From NCBI RefSeq assembly GCF_018437505.1, contig NZ_CP072467.1, positions 3,038,001-3,102,000 of the forward strand: a stretch of DNA of 64,000 bases. Direction: 5' to 3'. How positions within the stretch are numbered: the stretch's first letter is position 1; each line of letters starts with the position of its first letter. Of the stretch, positions 34,364 through 42,127 are shown piece by piece. This DNA is from Spiractinospora alimapuensis. Its GTDB lineage: Bacteria > Actinomycetota > Actinomycetes > Streptosporangiales > Streptosporangiaceae. The notes below the pieces were generated by a model that was given only the letters and a program-made list of their open reading frames with translations, was not told where the DNA came from and did not search any database. A program made the position numbers and the translations under genes.

Positions 34364-34614
34364 GAGGCACCTCCGAGGATTCCGAGTCCACCGCACGAGT
34401 GACACGTACGGGCGATCCCCGCCACTGCGCCCACCGCCGAAGCCGACTGCTGCAAGCCAGCGAGGACACGGGCGAGGAGCCCGTCCTGCGCTGCGGCGCG
34501 TTCAGCCAACATCCGCGTCACGTAAGGACGCACCCGAGCCGCCCGACGGCCCGGGAAGCGGGGGTGGCGGGGAACCCGCGTCGGATCGTGGATCGATAGA
34601 GTCGACACCGTCAT
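34360..34614 (-). CDS. small hypothetical protein with CxxC near the C-terminus
   Basis: An 84-residue protein: an Arg/Pro-rich start, a helical middle (VRPYVTRMLAERAAAQDGLLARVLAGLQQSASAV) and the ending RTCHSCGGLGILGGAS. The single CHSCGG motif could bind metal in a dimer. It is the first gene of the leftward unit with the ATP-binding protein, overlapping it by ATGA. No family recognised. The start is the ATG at 34612-34614 with AGGAG close upstream; a GTG one codon earlier is possible. Confidence 0.5.
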   Translation of the reverse strand: MTVSTLSIHDPTRVPRHPRFPGRRAARVRPYVTRMLAERAAAQDGLLARVLAGLQQSASAVGAVAGIARTCHSCGGLGILGGAS

Positions 34615-34706
34615 CACTCCTCTACTGAGTGGTGGCCACAACCCCCGGACGGGGCCTAATCCGTCGCGGGGGTCCTTTCATTTCTGGGAACAGTGCGCAG
34701 GCCGAC

Positions 34707-34781
34707 AGGGGCAGCTTCCCCGGACCTCCACACCCATCACGCGAGCGGCCGAAGGCCGCTGAGCGGATAAGACATGGGTGT
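34707..34781. other. cluster of hairpins in the divergent region (possible structured RNA)
   Basis: Within the 321-base gap 34615-34935 there is a GGGG/CCCC hairpin near 34707-34722. A nested structure follows: outer stem ACACCCAT (34730-34737) with ATGGGTGT (34774-34781) enclosing AGCGGCC-GAA-GGCCGCT (34744-34760). Another GGCA/TGCC pair follows near 34786-34799. The remainder to 34935 is locally AT-rich and holds no convincing gene. Confidence 0.4.
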
Positions 34782-34935
34782 CACCAGGCACGGACATGCC
34801 AACTCCTCGGGAAGCCGCGAGAGGAACGGCCAGGGTGTTCCGGAGCTTCCATCATGGCGCACAATCAAGATCAAGTGCAATATTCACTCAAAGATGCTTC
34901 GATTCATCGTGACCGTGTTATGCAACGTGAACTGA

Positions 34936-35862
34936 ATGGTGCGAAGGATGTCCGAGAAATCGACCAGGCGCGTAGAATCACGGCGGCAGCGAACGCGACA
35001 GCCTGCGAGGTCCGAGTTGGCAGCAAGCCCGACCCTGAGAAGACGACGCCTCGCGCGACAGCTCCTCACGCTGCGCGCAGCCCGGGGCATGACGGTGGAT
35101 GCCGTAGGCAAGGAAGCAAAGCGCCGCGCACCCAACCGACCTTGGTCAGCCGCCAAGATCACCAGGATCGAAAACCGAAAACTCCAGCACCTCCCCGAGA
35201 CCGACCTCAAGGTGCTGCTCGACATCTACCGGGTCGAGGACGACGACGAGCGAGCGTCCTACATCCAGTTGGCCCGTGCGGCAAGCCAAACAGGTTGGTG
35301 GGTCGGCTACTCCGATGTGCTGGGACGCGGTGCTTACGTCGATCTGGAGACCGAAGCGGCGAGCCTGAGTTCGTTTGAAGCGCTCGTCATCCCCGGTCTT
35401 CTACAGACACCGGGATACATCAGGGCCGTCGTCTTGGGGCAGGGGGTGACTGACGAGCACGTCATCTCGCGTCGAATCGAGGCTCGGATGATGCGTCGTC
35501 AGGTCTTGGAACGTGCCGACGCGCCGCGCTTCGCCTCGTTGATCGATGAGTCCGCGATCCGCAAGATCCCCGAATCGGTACGCGATGAGCAACTCAAGTA
35601 TCTGATCGCCGCTACCGAGCGTGGGCTCGAAGTCAGGGTGGTACCAGATGAACGGGGCCCGCACTCTGCTGTGCACGGCGCCTTTGTAGTGATGCGGTTC
35701 GCCAACGACCCTGCCCTGGTCTATCTGGAGGAAGTGAGATCGGAGCTGTTCCTCGAAGAGGATGACGAGATCGACCACTATCAGCGGATCTATGATGAGA
35801 CAGTGGAGCAAGCGCTGACAGTCAGTGAGTCCGTGGCGCTCCTGAACCGATACCGCAGTTAG
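34936..35862 (+). CDS. XRE-family regulator with DUF5753 domain
   Basis: A 308-residue protein typical of the actinomycete helix-turn-helix/DUF5753 group. The HTH lies at about residues 35-95 (RRRRLARQLLTLRAARGMTVDAVGKEA, WSAAKITRIENRKLQHLPETDLKVLLDIY). DUF5753 follows with FEALVIPGLLQTPGYIRAVV and LIDESAIRK. Such genes are almost always paired with DUF397 genes, as here (35882 and 36195). The start is uncertain: ATG at 34936 or 34948, neither with a clear ribosome-binding site. Confidence 0.88.
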   Translation: MVRRMSEKSTRRVESRRQRTRQPARSELAASPTLRRRRLARQLLTLRAARGMTVDAVGKEAKRRAPNRPWSAAKITRIENRKLQHLPETDLKVLLDIYRVEDDDERASYIQLARAASQTGWWVGYSDVLGRGAYVDLETEAASLSSFEALVIPGLLQTPGYIRAVVLGQGVTDEHVISRRIEARMMRRQVLERADAPRFASLIDESAIRKIPESVRDEQLKYLIAATERGLEVRVVPDERGPHSAVHGAFVVMRFANDPALVYLEEVRSELFLEEDDEIDHYQRIYDETVEQALTVSESVALLNRYRS

Positions 35863-35881
35863 GCCCAATTGGAGTCTGCCC

Positions 35882-36076
35882 ATGTCTGAAGCATCCCGGC
35901 TGCGCTGGCACAAAAGCAGTTTCAGTACCGGAACTGGCCAGAACTGCGTAGAGGTCGCTGACCTTCCGGCCGGGGCTGCGGTCCGGGACTCCCAGCACCC
36001 CGAGCTGGGACATCTGTCCTTCACCACGACCGAGTGGTCGGCGTTCCTTCACGCCGCGCGCACCGGCGAGCTCTAA
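35882..36076 (+). CDS. DUF397 protein, copy 1
   Basis: A 64-residue DUF397 protein (WHKSSFSTGTGQNCVEVADL, VRDSQHPELGHLSFT, EWSAFLHAARTGEL). These small proteins accompany XRE/DUF5753 regulators in actinomycetes and are thought to act with them in development or secondary metabolism (BldB-like context). It starts 19 bases after the XRE stop. It is nearly identical to the second copy at 36195. Confidence 0.9.
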   Translation: MSEASRLRWHKSSFSTGTGQNCVEVADLPAGAAVRDSQHPELGHLSFTTTEWSAFLHAARTGEL

Positions 36077-36092
36077 GACCCCCAGCAGTCCG

Positions 36093-36115
36093 AGGCCCTG
36101 GCTCCGCCGGGGCCT
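36093..36115 (+). terminator. terminator after DUF397 copy 1
   Basis: AGGCCCTGGC pairs with GCCGGGGCCT around a short loop, then TTCGTC. The same hairpin recurs at 36406-36429 after copy 2. Confidence 0.65.
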
Positions 36116-36194
36116 TCGTCATGCCCGCCGTAGAAGGAAACCCGCCGCGCTACGGTGACCCTGACGGCTAACCCGACCAGCCGGGAGGAATCGC

Positions 36195-36389
36195 ATGCCA
36201 GAAACCCCCTACCCCACCTGGCACAAGTCCAGCTACAGTGCGCCACGTCGCGAGAACTGTGTGGAAGTGGCGGATCTTCCCAAGGGAGCCGCAGTGCGGG
36301 ACTCCCAGCACCCCGAACTGGGTCACCTGTCCTTCGCCGCGAGCGAGTGGTCGGCGTTCCTTCACGCCACCCGCACCGGCGAACTCTAA
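36195..36389 (+). CDS. DUF397 protein, copy 2
   Basis: A 64-residue DUF397 protein (WHKSSYSAPRRENCVEVADL, VRDSQHPELGHLSFA, EWSAFLHATRTGEL), about 80 per cent identical to copy 1. GGGAGGAATCGC precedes the ATG. The downstream terminator and the following AGAAGGAAACCCGCC stretch are duplicated too, so a whole gene-plus-terminator unit of about 300 bases was copied in tandem. Confidence 0.9.
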   Translation: MPETPYPTWHKSSYSAPRRENCVEVADLPKGAAVRDSQHPELGHLSFAASEWSAFLHATRTGEL

Positions 36390-36405
36390 TACCCCCAGCG
36401 ATCCG

Positions 36406-36429
36406 AGGCCCTGGCTCCCGCCGGGGCCT
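36406..36429 (+). terminator. terminator after DUF397 copy 2
   Basis: AGGCCCTGGC pairs with GCCGGGGCCT around a loop one base longer than in copy 1, followed by TTCGTC. It also separates the DUF397 genes from the convergent methyltransferase gene. Confidence 0.65.
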
Positions 36430-36477
36430 TCGTCATTCCCGCCGTAGAAGGAAACCCGCCACGCGCAGCGTGACCCC

Positions 36478-37653
36478 TCAGGCACCGGCATGGGTGAGCG
36501 GTGGCATGCGGGGATGGTGGAGGTGGTGGTGGGTTGGGGTGACCTGGATCTGGAATTCGGTTTGGTCGGGTTGCCCCGCTGTGTCGTAGGCGTCGAGGAC
36601 GGCTTCTATCTGGTCCCACAGGGGTGTGGGTCCGGCTTGGCGGACGTGCCACGTGTCGTTGTGGGAAGTGAGAATCGCGGTGGAGCCCGTCACGGGGTCG
36701 ATGAGATGGACCTGGCCGTCCAGGGTGATCTGTTGGGCGGTGGGAGTGGCCCACTGGGCGAGGAACTGGGTGAAGCCGGTTCCGGGCGCGCCGCTGATGC
36801 GATGAGGGGAATGGCGGGCTGGGCGTTGGGGGGCGCTCACGGTGAGGGCGGCCCAGTGGGCGGGGTTGCCGAACGCCGGTGGGGCCTGGGTGCGAGCCGG
36901 CATGAAGGAGATAGCGCCAGGAAGTAGATGGCCGCTGGCTTCACCGCCGTCTGCGACGGTCAACAGCACCCGAGCGTGGCCGCCGAGCCATCCGGTCAGC
37001 GTGAGGAGGATCTTGCCGCCCAGAGTGGTTTGGGCGATCAGTGGGCCCGGGACGTGGCGCATGGAGCAGGCGGCGACAATGCGGTCGTACGGAGCGTAGG
37101 GCCAGTAGCCATACAGTCCGTCCGTGACGGCGACATGGGGCGCGTAGCCGCAGGTGTTGAAGCCGTCGATGGCCTGGCGTAGTCGTGCGTCGTCGATCTC
37201 CACCGAGGTCACCAGGTCCGAACCCAACCGCTCACACGCCACGGCTGTGGAGTACCCGGTGCCGGTACCGATCTCCAACACCCGGTGCCCGTCCTGGATA
37301 TCGGCGTCCTGCCACATCGTGGCCACCACCGACGGCAATGTGGAGGACGAGGTGAACACCCCGCCGTGACGCACCCGCGGCGCTTCCCAGTCCTCTTCCA
37401 CCCCGTCCAACTGGGTTATCAGTGTCTTGTTGGAGTACGCCGCGGTCACCCATCGCTTCGGGTCAATCGCCTCCGTCACCGGCTCCCACACCGGCATGCC
37501 CTCAGAGATCTCATCGGATCGCAGGTAAAACCCGGGCGTGAACACATGCCGTGGCACGACCTCAAACGCCGCACGCCACGCGGGATCAAGCACATACCCC
37601 TCATCCACCAGTGACCGCACCAGCCCGGCACGCAGTTCCGCATCGAGACCCAT
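36478..37653 (-). CDS. PIMT-like methyltransferase of an ATP-grasp RiPP system
   Basis: A 391-residue protein. The N-terminal half is a protein-L-isoaspartate methyltransferase-like domain with YSNKTLITQLDG, GGVFTSSSTLPSVVATM and the SAM motif VLEIGTGTGYSTAVACERLG (125-144). About 170 extra C-terminal residues (after RHVPGPLIAQTTLGGKILLTLTGW) mark the subgroup found beside ATP-grasp peptide maturases. In the fuscimiditide type of pathway, such an enzyme methylates an Asp of the crosslinked peptide so that it closes to an aspartimide (known for relatives; inferred here). The ATG overlaps the ATP-grasp stop by one base. Confidence 0.88.
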   Translation of the reverse strand: MGLDAELRAGLVRSLVDEGYVLDPAWRAAFEVVPRHVFTPGFYLRSDEISEGMPVWEPVTEAIDPKRWVTAAYSNKTLITQLDGVEEDWEAPRVRHGGVFTSSSTLPSVVATMWQDADIQDGHRVLEIGTGTGYSTAVACERLGSDLVTSVEIDDARLRQAIDGFNTCGYAPHVAVTDGLYGYWPYAPYDRIVAACSMRHVPGPLIAQTTLGGKILLTLTGWLGGHARVLLTVADGGEASGHLLPGAISFMPARTQAPPAFGNPAHWAALTVSAPQRPARHSPHRISGAPGTGFTQFLAQWATPTAQQITLDGQVHLIDPVTGSTAILTSHNDTWHVRQAGPTPLWDQIEAVLDAYDTAGQPDQTEFQIQVTPTHHHLHHPRMPPLTHAGA

Positions 37654-38630
37654 CAACAACTCCGATCGGCAGACAAAGAAAGAACTCTGCCGAACGCGGC
37701 GGCGATTTCGGCATAATTGTCCAGAAATCCCCATTGGCCATTGGGGTTACACTCCAGCCACACCCAGTCCCCCGGTTCACTCCCGGTACCGGTCACGGCG
37801 AAATCGAAGCAACCGAACACCAGGCCGTAATGAGCGAGGTAGGCGTGCAGTTTCTCCACGATCCGCTCGGGCACCGAGATCGGTCGATGCCGCAGATGAT
37901 CCCAGTCGGCACGGCGCCAATCCAGCACCTGTTCGGTTGTGGTGATCGCCGAAGCGAAAACCTGGTTCGCGACGACTGTCACACGCACGTCCGCGGTCTT
38001 TTCGGAAACCTCGGCCTGGAATAGGTGCGCGGTGGCCGAGACCGCGTCGTCGATACTGGCCGGGTCGATGCGTTGAGCCCAAATGGCTCCCGCCCTCCCG
38101 TCCGGGTCGGGCCGGAGACCACGCAGTGGCTTGTAGATCACCGGCGCATGCTGGATCGCGAAAGCCCTGGCTTCCTCCGGATCATTGGTGATCAATGTCG
38201 GGGGAAGCGCGAAGTCAATCCGGGCCGCGGCCTGGAGTTGTCCTGGTTTGAACTCCGCGCGACTGATCGCGGAAGGGTGATTGACATAGGACGCATTCGG
38301 CAGGTTGTACAGCAATCCGCCGAAGCCATGGCGTCCTTCAGTGGCGGAGAACTCCGCGGTCTGGACGTCAGGATGGGTGGAACTCCACCGAGAGGGGCGC
38401 CTGTAGTACACCGCCGTCACCCCACCGAGCTCGAACCGCCGAGTGTGCGTGGACACCGTTCCGGACCAGCCCGTCTCCCCCGTACCGAGGGAAGCCGTGA
38501 AGCGTACGTTCCCGCCGAGGAGGTCGGCGGGGTCCACACGGACGACGAACGTGCCTCGTTCGTTGAGGGCATCGATGACGAGATCGGCGGTGACGTCGGT
38601 CAGACTGGTGAGCACCAGGACGCAGGACAC
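37653..38630 (-). CDS. ATP-grasp ribosomal peptide maturase (graspetide ligase)
   Basis: A 325-residue ATP-grasp enzyme of the RiPP maturase group. The N-terminal pre-ATP-grasp domain (VLVLTSLTDVTADLVIDALNERG, AVYYRRPSRW) is followed by NHPSAISRAEFKPGQLQAAARIDF, the ATP-binding VIYKPLRGL (164-172) and the metal-binding FGCFDFAVTGTG and WLECNPNGQWGFL (291-303). Relatives join Asp/Glu side chains of a precursor to Ser/Thr or Lys side chains, giving omega-esters or amides. The GTG start overlaps the precursor stop (TAGTG), so the three genes form one translationally coupled unit. Confidence 0.9.
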   Translation of the reverse strand: MSCVLVLTSLTDVTADLVIDALNERGTFVVRVDPADLLGGNVRFTASLGTGETGWSGTVSTHTRRFELGGVTAVYYRRPSRWSSTHPDVQTAEFSATEGRHGFGGLLYNLPNASYVNHPSAISRAEFKPGQLQAAARIDFALPPTLITNDPEEARAFAIQHAPVIYKPLRGLRPDPDGRAGAIWAQRIDPASIDDAVSATAHLFQAEVSEKTADVRVTVVANQVFASAITTTEQVLDWRRADWDHLRHRPISVPERIVEKLHAYLAHYGLVFGCFDFAVTGTGSEPGDWVWLECNPNGQWGFLDNYAEIAAAFGRVLSLSADRSC

Positions 38631-38896
38631 TAATCGCTCTCGTAGTCAGTCACGCTATCGTCCTGAACCTGGATCTGCTCTTCTTGTCCGTCGCCACCAC
38701 CACTAGACATGGAGTTCGTGGCGCGACTCCGGTTGGTGCCGTGCTTACCCATCTCGATGATGGCTCCCGATCCATCCCGGTAGACGGCAATTTGTGAATC
38801 GCCGTCCAGATCTACCGACGCAAAGGAAGACGAAGGGAGGAAAAGGCGTTCAGAAGCCAAGCGCATGCCCCACGGGGCCACGTGTGTCTGTGACAT
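38630..38896 (-). CDS. precursor peptide of an ATP-grasp-modified RiPP (graspetide)
   Basis: An 88-residue precursor. The leader has the family motif APWGMRLASERL (7-18) and QIAVYRDGSGAIIEMGKHGT (35-54). The C-terminal core runs from about residue 51: a Ser/Thr-rich strand (T54, S57, T60, S62, S64, S65), a Gly loop with D69-G70, and an acidic strand (E72, E73, D79, D80, D84, E86, D88). This layout suits a stem-loop held by Ser/Thr-to-Asp/Glu esters, with the loop Asp as aspartimide site (inference). AGGAG lies eight bases before the ATG at 38894-38896. Confidence 0.85.
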   Translation of the reverse strand: MSQTHVAPWGMRLASERLFLPSSSFASVDLDGDSQIAVYRDGSGAIIEMGKHGTNRSRATNSMSSGGGDGQEEQIQVQDDSVTDYESD

Positions 38897-38973
38897 GTGA
38901 ACTCCTGAAAATTGGGGGACTACCTCAGGAAGGCTCACCCTGACGGTAAAGAAATCCAACGGGGCGCGCAACC

Positions 38974-39552
38974 ATGACGGAGATTTCAACTGCGACGCGG
39001 CAAAGCTGCCTCATGATCAATTCGGCTGTTGAGCACGAAGCCAAGATCCTCGACATTGTCCCTGTGGTGATGACTCGGATCACCATGGACAAAGGTGGCA
39101 CATTTCGGCACGAAACACGTCAGCGTCGTTATGTCGACGACATCGATCCCGGAGATCAGTCGCGGTGGATTCGATTGCGCGACACCGGAGTCGAGATCAC
39201 GTTCACCCCATACCGCAACGGGAGCAGCCGTCACGCTCCGCGCGACCCCTCCCAGTGGCCACTCCGGTTTCGCACCCGCGGAGCGACAGGCCGAAAAAAG
39301 CTGGAGTGCCAGGCCCTCAACCATTGGCCCAGAGCAACCGAAGTCGCCACAATCAATGCGCCGCGCGCAGCGCGACCTTTCCTTCGAGAAACCACTCCTG
39401 CCTGGCGGTCACGCTTCGCGTGGCTCACTCCCCAATGGCCACTCCGGTTCTGTCGGCGCGGGGTGGCGGGCTTGGTGCGAGGAACCGCCCGTGTGGGTGG
39501 GCGCTACTGCTTCCGGGAGTCCGGTGCGCCGGACCAGGTGACGATGCCGTAG
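38974..39552 (+). CDS. hypothetical reading frame upstream of the RiPP genes, uncertain
   Basis: A 192-codon frame divergent from the RiPP precursor and running 49 bases into the 3' end of the response-regulator gene. The first 75 residues (NSAVEHEAKILDIVPVVMTRITMDKG, ITFTPYRNG) could be a small domain. The rest contains a repeated peptide QWPLRFxxRGxxG, encoded by 14-base identical stretches TGGCCACTCCGGTT at 39256-39269 and 39436-39449, exactly 180 bases apart. No clear ribosome-binding site. It may be a decayed gene with an interspersed repeat. Confidence 0.25.
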   Translation: MTEISTATRQSCLMINSAVEHEAKILDIVPVVMTRITMDKGGTFRHETRQRRYVDDIDPGDQSRWIRLRDTGVEITFTPYRNGSSRHAPRDPSQWPLRFRTRGATGRKKLECQALNHWPRATEVATINAPRAARPFLRETTPAWRSRFAWLTPQWPLRFCRRGVAGLVRGTARVGGRYCFRESGAPDQVTMP

Positions 39553-40178
39553 CGGTAGGCGTAGACGGCGGCTTCGACTCGGCTGCGCAGGCCGAGTTTG
39601 GTGAGGATGTTGGCCACGTGGATCTTGACGGTGCCCTGGGCGATGAACAGCTCCGAGGCGATCTGCTGGTTGCTGTTGCCCCGGGCCACCCCGGCCAGGA
39701 CTTCGGTCTCGCGGGGGGTCAGGTCCGTGGACTCGGTGGGGGCGGAGCGGGGGGAGGTTTCGGCGAACCGGCGCACCAGTCGGGGGGTGACGCGGGGGTC
39801 GATCACGCCCTGCCCGTCGTGGGCGGTGCGGACGGCGTCCACGAACTGCTCCGGGTTGCTCTCCTTCAGCAGGAAACCGACCGCCCCGGCCTGGAGGGCA
39901 CCGAATAGGTACTCGTCGATGTCGAACGTGGTGAGCGCCACCATCGGCGGAGCCGGGTCGAGTTGGGCGATGCGGCGGATCGCCTCGATGCCGTCCATCC
40001 CCGGCATCCGGATGTCGGTGAGGACCACGTCGGGTCGCCGGCGCTCAGCGAGGGCGAGCAGCTCGCGGCCGTCCGCGGCCGTCCCGATGACCTCGATGTC
40101 GTCGACGCCCGACAGGATCATGCGCAGGCCCTCGCGCGCCGCCGGCTGATCGTCGGCGATCAGGACACGGATCGTCAT
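39504..40178 (-). CDS. NarL/LuxR-type response regulator
   Basis: A 224-residue regulator: a receiver domain (RVLIADDQPAAREGLRMIL; phospho-acceptor D55 in VVLTDIRMPGMDG; K in FLLKES), then a LuxR-type helix-turn-helix (LTPRETEVLAGVARGNSNQQIASELFIAQGTVKIHVANILTKLG, landmarks only). It overlaps the histidine kinase gene by ATGA (40175-40178), so the pair is a two-component system. Target genes are unknown; autoregulation is common. Confidence 0.93.
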   Translation of the reverse strand: MTIRVLIADDQPAAREGLRMILSGVDDIEVIGTAADGRELLALAERRRPDVVLTDIRMPGMDGIEAIRRIAQLDPAPPMVALTTFDIDEYLFGALQAGAVGFLLKESNPEQFVDAVRTAHDGQGVIDPRVTPRLVRRFAETSPRSAPTESTDLTPRETEVLAGVARGNSNQQIASELFIAQGTVKIHVANILTKLGLRSRVEAAVYAYRYGIVTWSGAPDSRKQ

Positions 40179-41950
40179 TCCGCCATGCTCCCTTCACGTG
40201 TGGCGGAGAGGGCCGGGGCCCCCTGATCCCCACGGGGCTCTCCCGTGCCGCCCTCGACCGTCTGTTTCGGCAGCGCCGTATCGTCCTGGCGCGCGGGCAG
40301 GCGGGCGAACACCTGCCACCCGTCGCTCCCGTTGGGCCCGACCTTGACGTCCCCGCCGACCTCGGCCGCCCGCTCCCGCATGCCCACCAGGCCGCGGCCT
40401 CCGCTCACGGACGGGTCACTCGGTTCGGCCGGCGGGCCGGGGTCGTCGACCCGGATCGTCACGGTGTCGCCCAGGGTCTCCACCCGCACCCGCGCCGTCG
40501 TCGCCGTCGAGTGGCGCAGCACGTTGGTCAGCGCCTCCTGCACGATCCGGTAGCCGGCGGTGTGCGTCTCGGCGTCGATGTGCTTCTCCCGCGCGGTCCG
40601 CAGGTCCAGGGTGACCCGCAGCCCCACGTCAGCGAGGTTGCTCACCAGCGTCGAGAGGTCGGCGAGCCGGTGCTCTTCGTGGTGGCCGATCCACTCGCCG
40701 TCCTCGTCCTGCAGCCGACGCAGGAGCGTGCGGATCTCACCCAGCGCCCGCCCCGAGATCTCCGCGACCGTGCCGAGCGCGGCCTCCGCCTCCGCGGGAT
40801 CCCCCCGCATGGCGTTGCGTCCGCCCAGCGCCTGGAGCCGGATCGCGCTGAGGTGGTGCCCCACGATGTCGTGCACGTCGCGGGCGATCCGGGCCCGCTC
40901 CTCGGACCGCTCCTGCAGGACGCGCGCGTGCTGCAGCCGCGCGTTCTGCTCGCGGCGCTCGGCGTTCAGGCGGAGCGCATACCCGATGAAGATCGGGACC
41001 GTCGCGGTGATCGGCACCAACACGAACGTCGCGATATCGAGCGTCAGCCCTTGCATGGCCATGGCGAACAGGAGGATCCACACCATCGAGGCGGGGAGCA
41101 TGAACCCCAGGGACCATCGTTCGCGGTGGTAGTACGCGGCCGACGCCCCCGCGAAGGTCGTGATCCATAGTCCCGTCAAGTCGGACGGCGAGCCGATTCC
41201 CGCGCTCACCAGCGCGATACCCGCCACAGCCAGTCCGGCCCCGAGTGGATACCGGCGCCGGTAGGCGAACGGCACGACGTAGACGGCCATCGAGATCGCC
41301 AAGACGACCCCGGCGGAGAACGTCGGGATCGGCGCCGGTTCGGGTGTCGCCAGGAAAGTGGCGAACAGCAGGATCGCTGTGCCGAGCGCGGCGTCGCGCA
41401 GCGTGGCCGGGATCCGCCGCCACTGCCGGAGTACCTCAGCCCAAGCCCCGAACACCCGTCCCGACTCGGCCCACTTGCGCAGCCACCATCCGGTGAGGAC
41501 CGGGATCGTGGCGATGGTGGGGGCGAGGGTGAGGAGCGCGATGGTGTTCATACCGCCGCCGGAGGGGAGTCCGGCCCCGATGATCCACAGCCCGGACAGC
41601 ACCAACAGCACCGGCATCGTCCACGGCCGCCGGTGGTAGTACGCGGTCGAGACACCGGCCAGGATGACCAGGAACAGATGGACCACGATGAGTGAGTGGG
41701 ACACGAACGGCCCCACCAACAGCGCCACGGCGGCGACGAGACCGCTCCCCAGCGGATACACGCGTCGGAACGCCATGGCGGCGACCACGACAAGGAGGAC
41801 CCCGCCGCCGGCGATGGCCTCGTACCATCCGTTCCACGTGACCGGTGGGAGCAGGAGCAACCAGCCCACCACACCCACGGCGATCACCGCGTCGCGCACC
41901 ACCAACGGCAGCCGGCGCCACATCGCCACGGCAACCTCCCGCTCCGTCAC
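40175..41950 (-). CDS. NarL-partner sensor histidine kinase with a duplicated membrane domain
   Basis: A 591-residue kinase. Residues 1-330 are membrane segments forming two similar modules (about 11-158 and 177-327). Each has a WRR-P-RD start, YPLGxGL, AYYHRxxW and a final PxxATxP stretch, offset by 166-169 residues. The cytoplasmic part has a HisKA_3 box with the phospho-His at 360 (RIARDVHDIVGHHLSAIRLQ) and a HATPase domain ending GGRGLVGMRERAAEVGG. The signal is unknown. The GTG at 41948 is used; an ATG ten codons later is possible. Confidence 0.92.
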   Translation of the reverse strand: MTEREVAVAMWRRLPLVVRDAVIAVGVVGWLLLLPPVTWNGWYEAIAGGGVLLVVVAAMAFRRVYPLGSGLVAAVALLVGPFVSHSLIVVHLFLVILAGVSTAYYHRRPWTMPVLLVLSGLWIIGAGLPSGGGMNTIALLTLAPTIATIPVLTGWWLRKWAESGRVFGAWAEVLRQWRRIPATLRDAALGTAILLFATFLATPEPAPIPTFSAGVVLAISMAVYVVPFAYRRRYPLGAGLAVAGIALVSAGIGSPSDLTGLWITTFAGASAAYYHRERWSLGFMLPASMVWILLFAMAMQGLTLDIATFVLVPITATVPIFIGYALRLNAERREQNARLQHARVLQERSEERARIARDVHDIVGHHLSAIRLQALGGRNAMRGDPAEAEAALGTVAEISGRALGEIRTLLRRLQDEDGEWIGHHEEHRLADLSTLVSNLADVGLRVTLDLRTAREKHIDAETHTAGYRIVQEALTNVLRHSTATTARVRVETLGDTVTIRVDDPGPPAEPSDPSVSGGRGLVGMRERAAEVGGDVKVGPNGSDGWQVFARLPARQDDTALPKQTVEGGTGEPRGDQGAPALSATREGSMAE

Positions 41951-42127
41951 TGTGCGTCGTCCCTGTGACGGTAGTCGACGTCAGGACGGCCCCGCATCGG
42001 CCGAAGGGGATACTCCGACGGACCCGGCGGCGAGCCCGCAGGTGAGCGGACTAACCCCATCGCGACACCTCTCGCCATAAGCGACCCCCGTGTGGCATGC
42101 TCTGGTGATTCGGCAGGGAGGCCATAT

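Noticed and set aside
34642..34860. A known riboswitch class (such as ydaO) upstream of the XRE gene
   Set aside because: Conserved core motifs of known classes could not be found; only generic hairpins are seen.
37653..37734. Longer methyltransferase start at 37734
   Set aside because: The extension only overlaps the ATP-grasp gene. The ATG at 37651-37653 gives the usual stop/start coupling and the family N-terminus.
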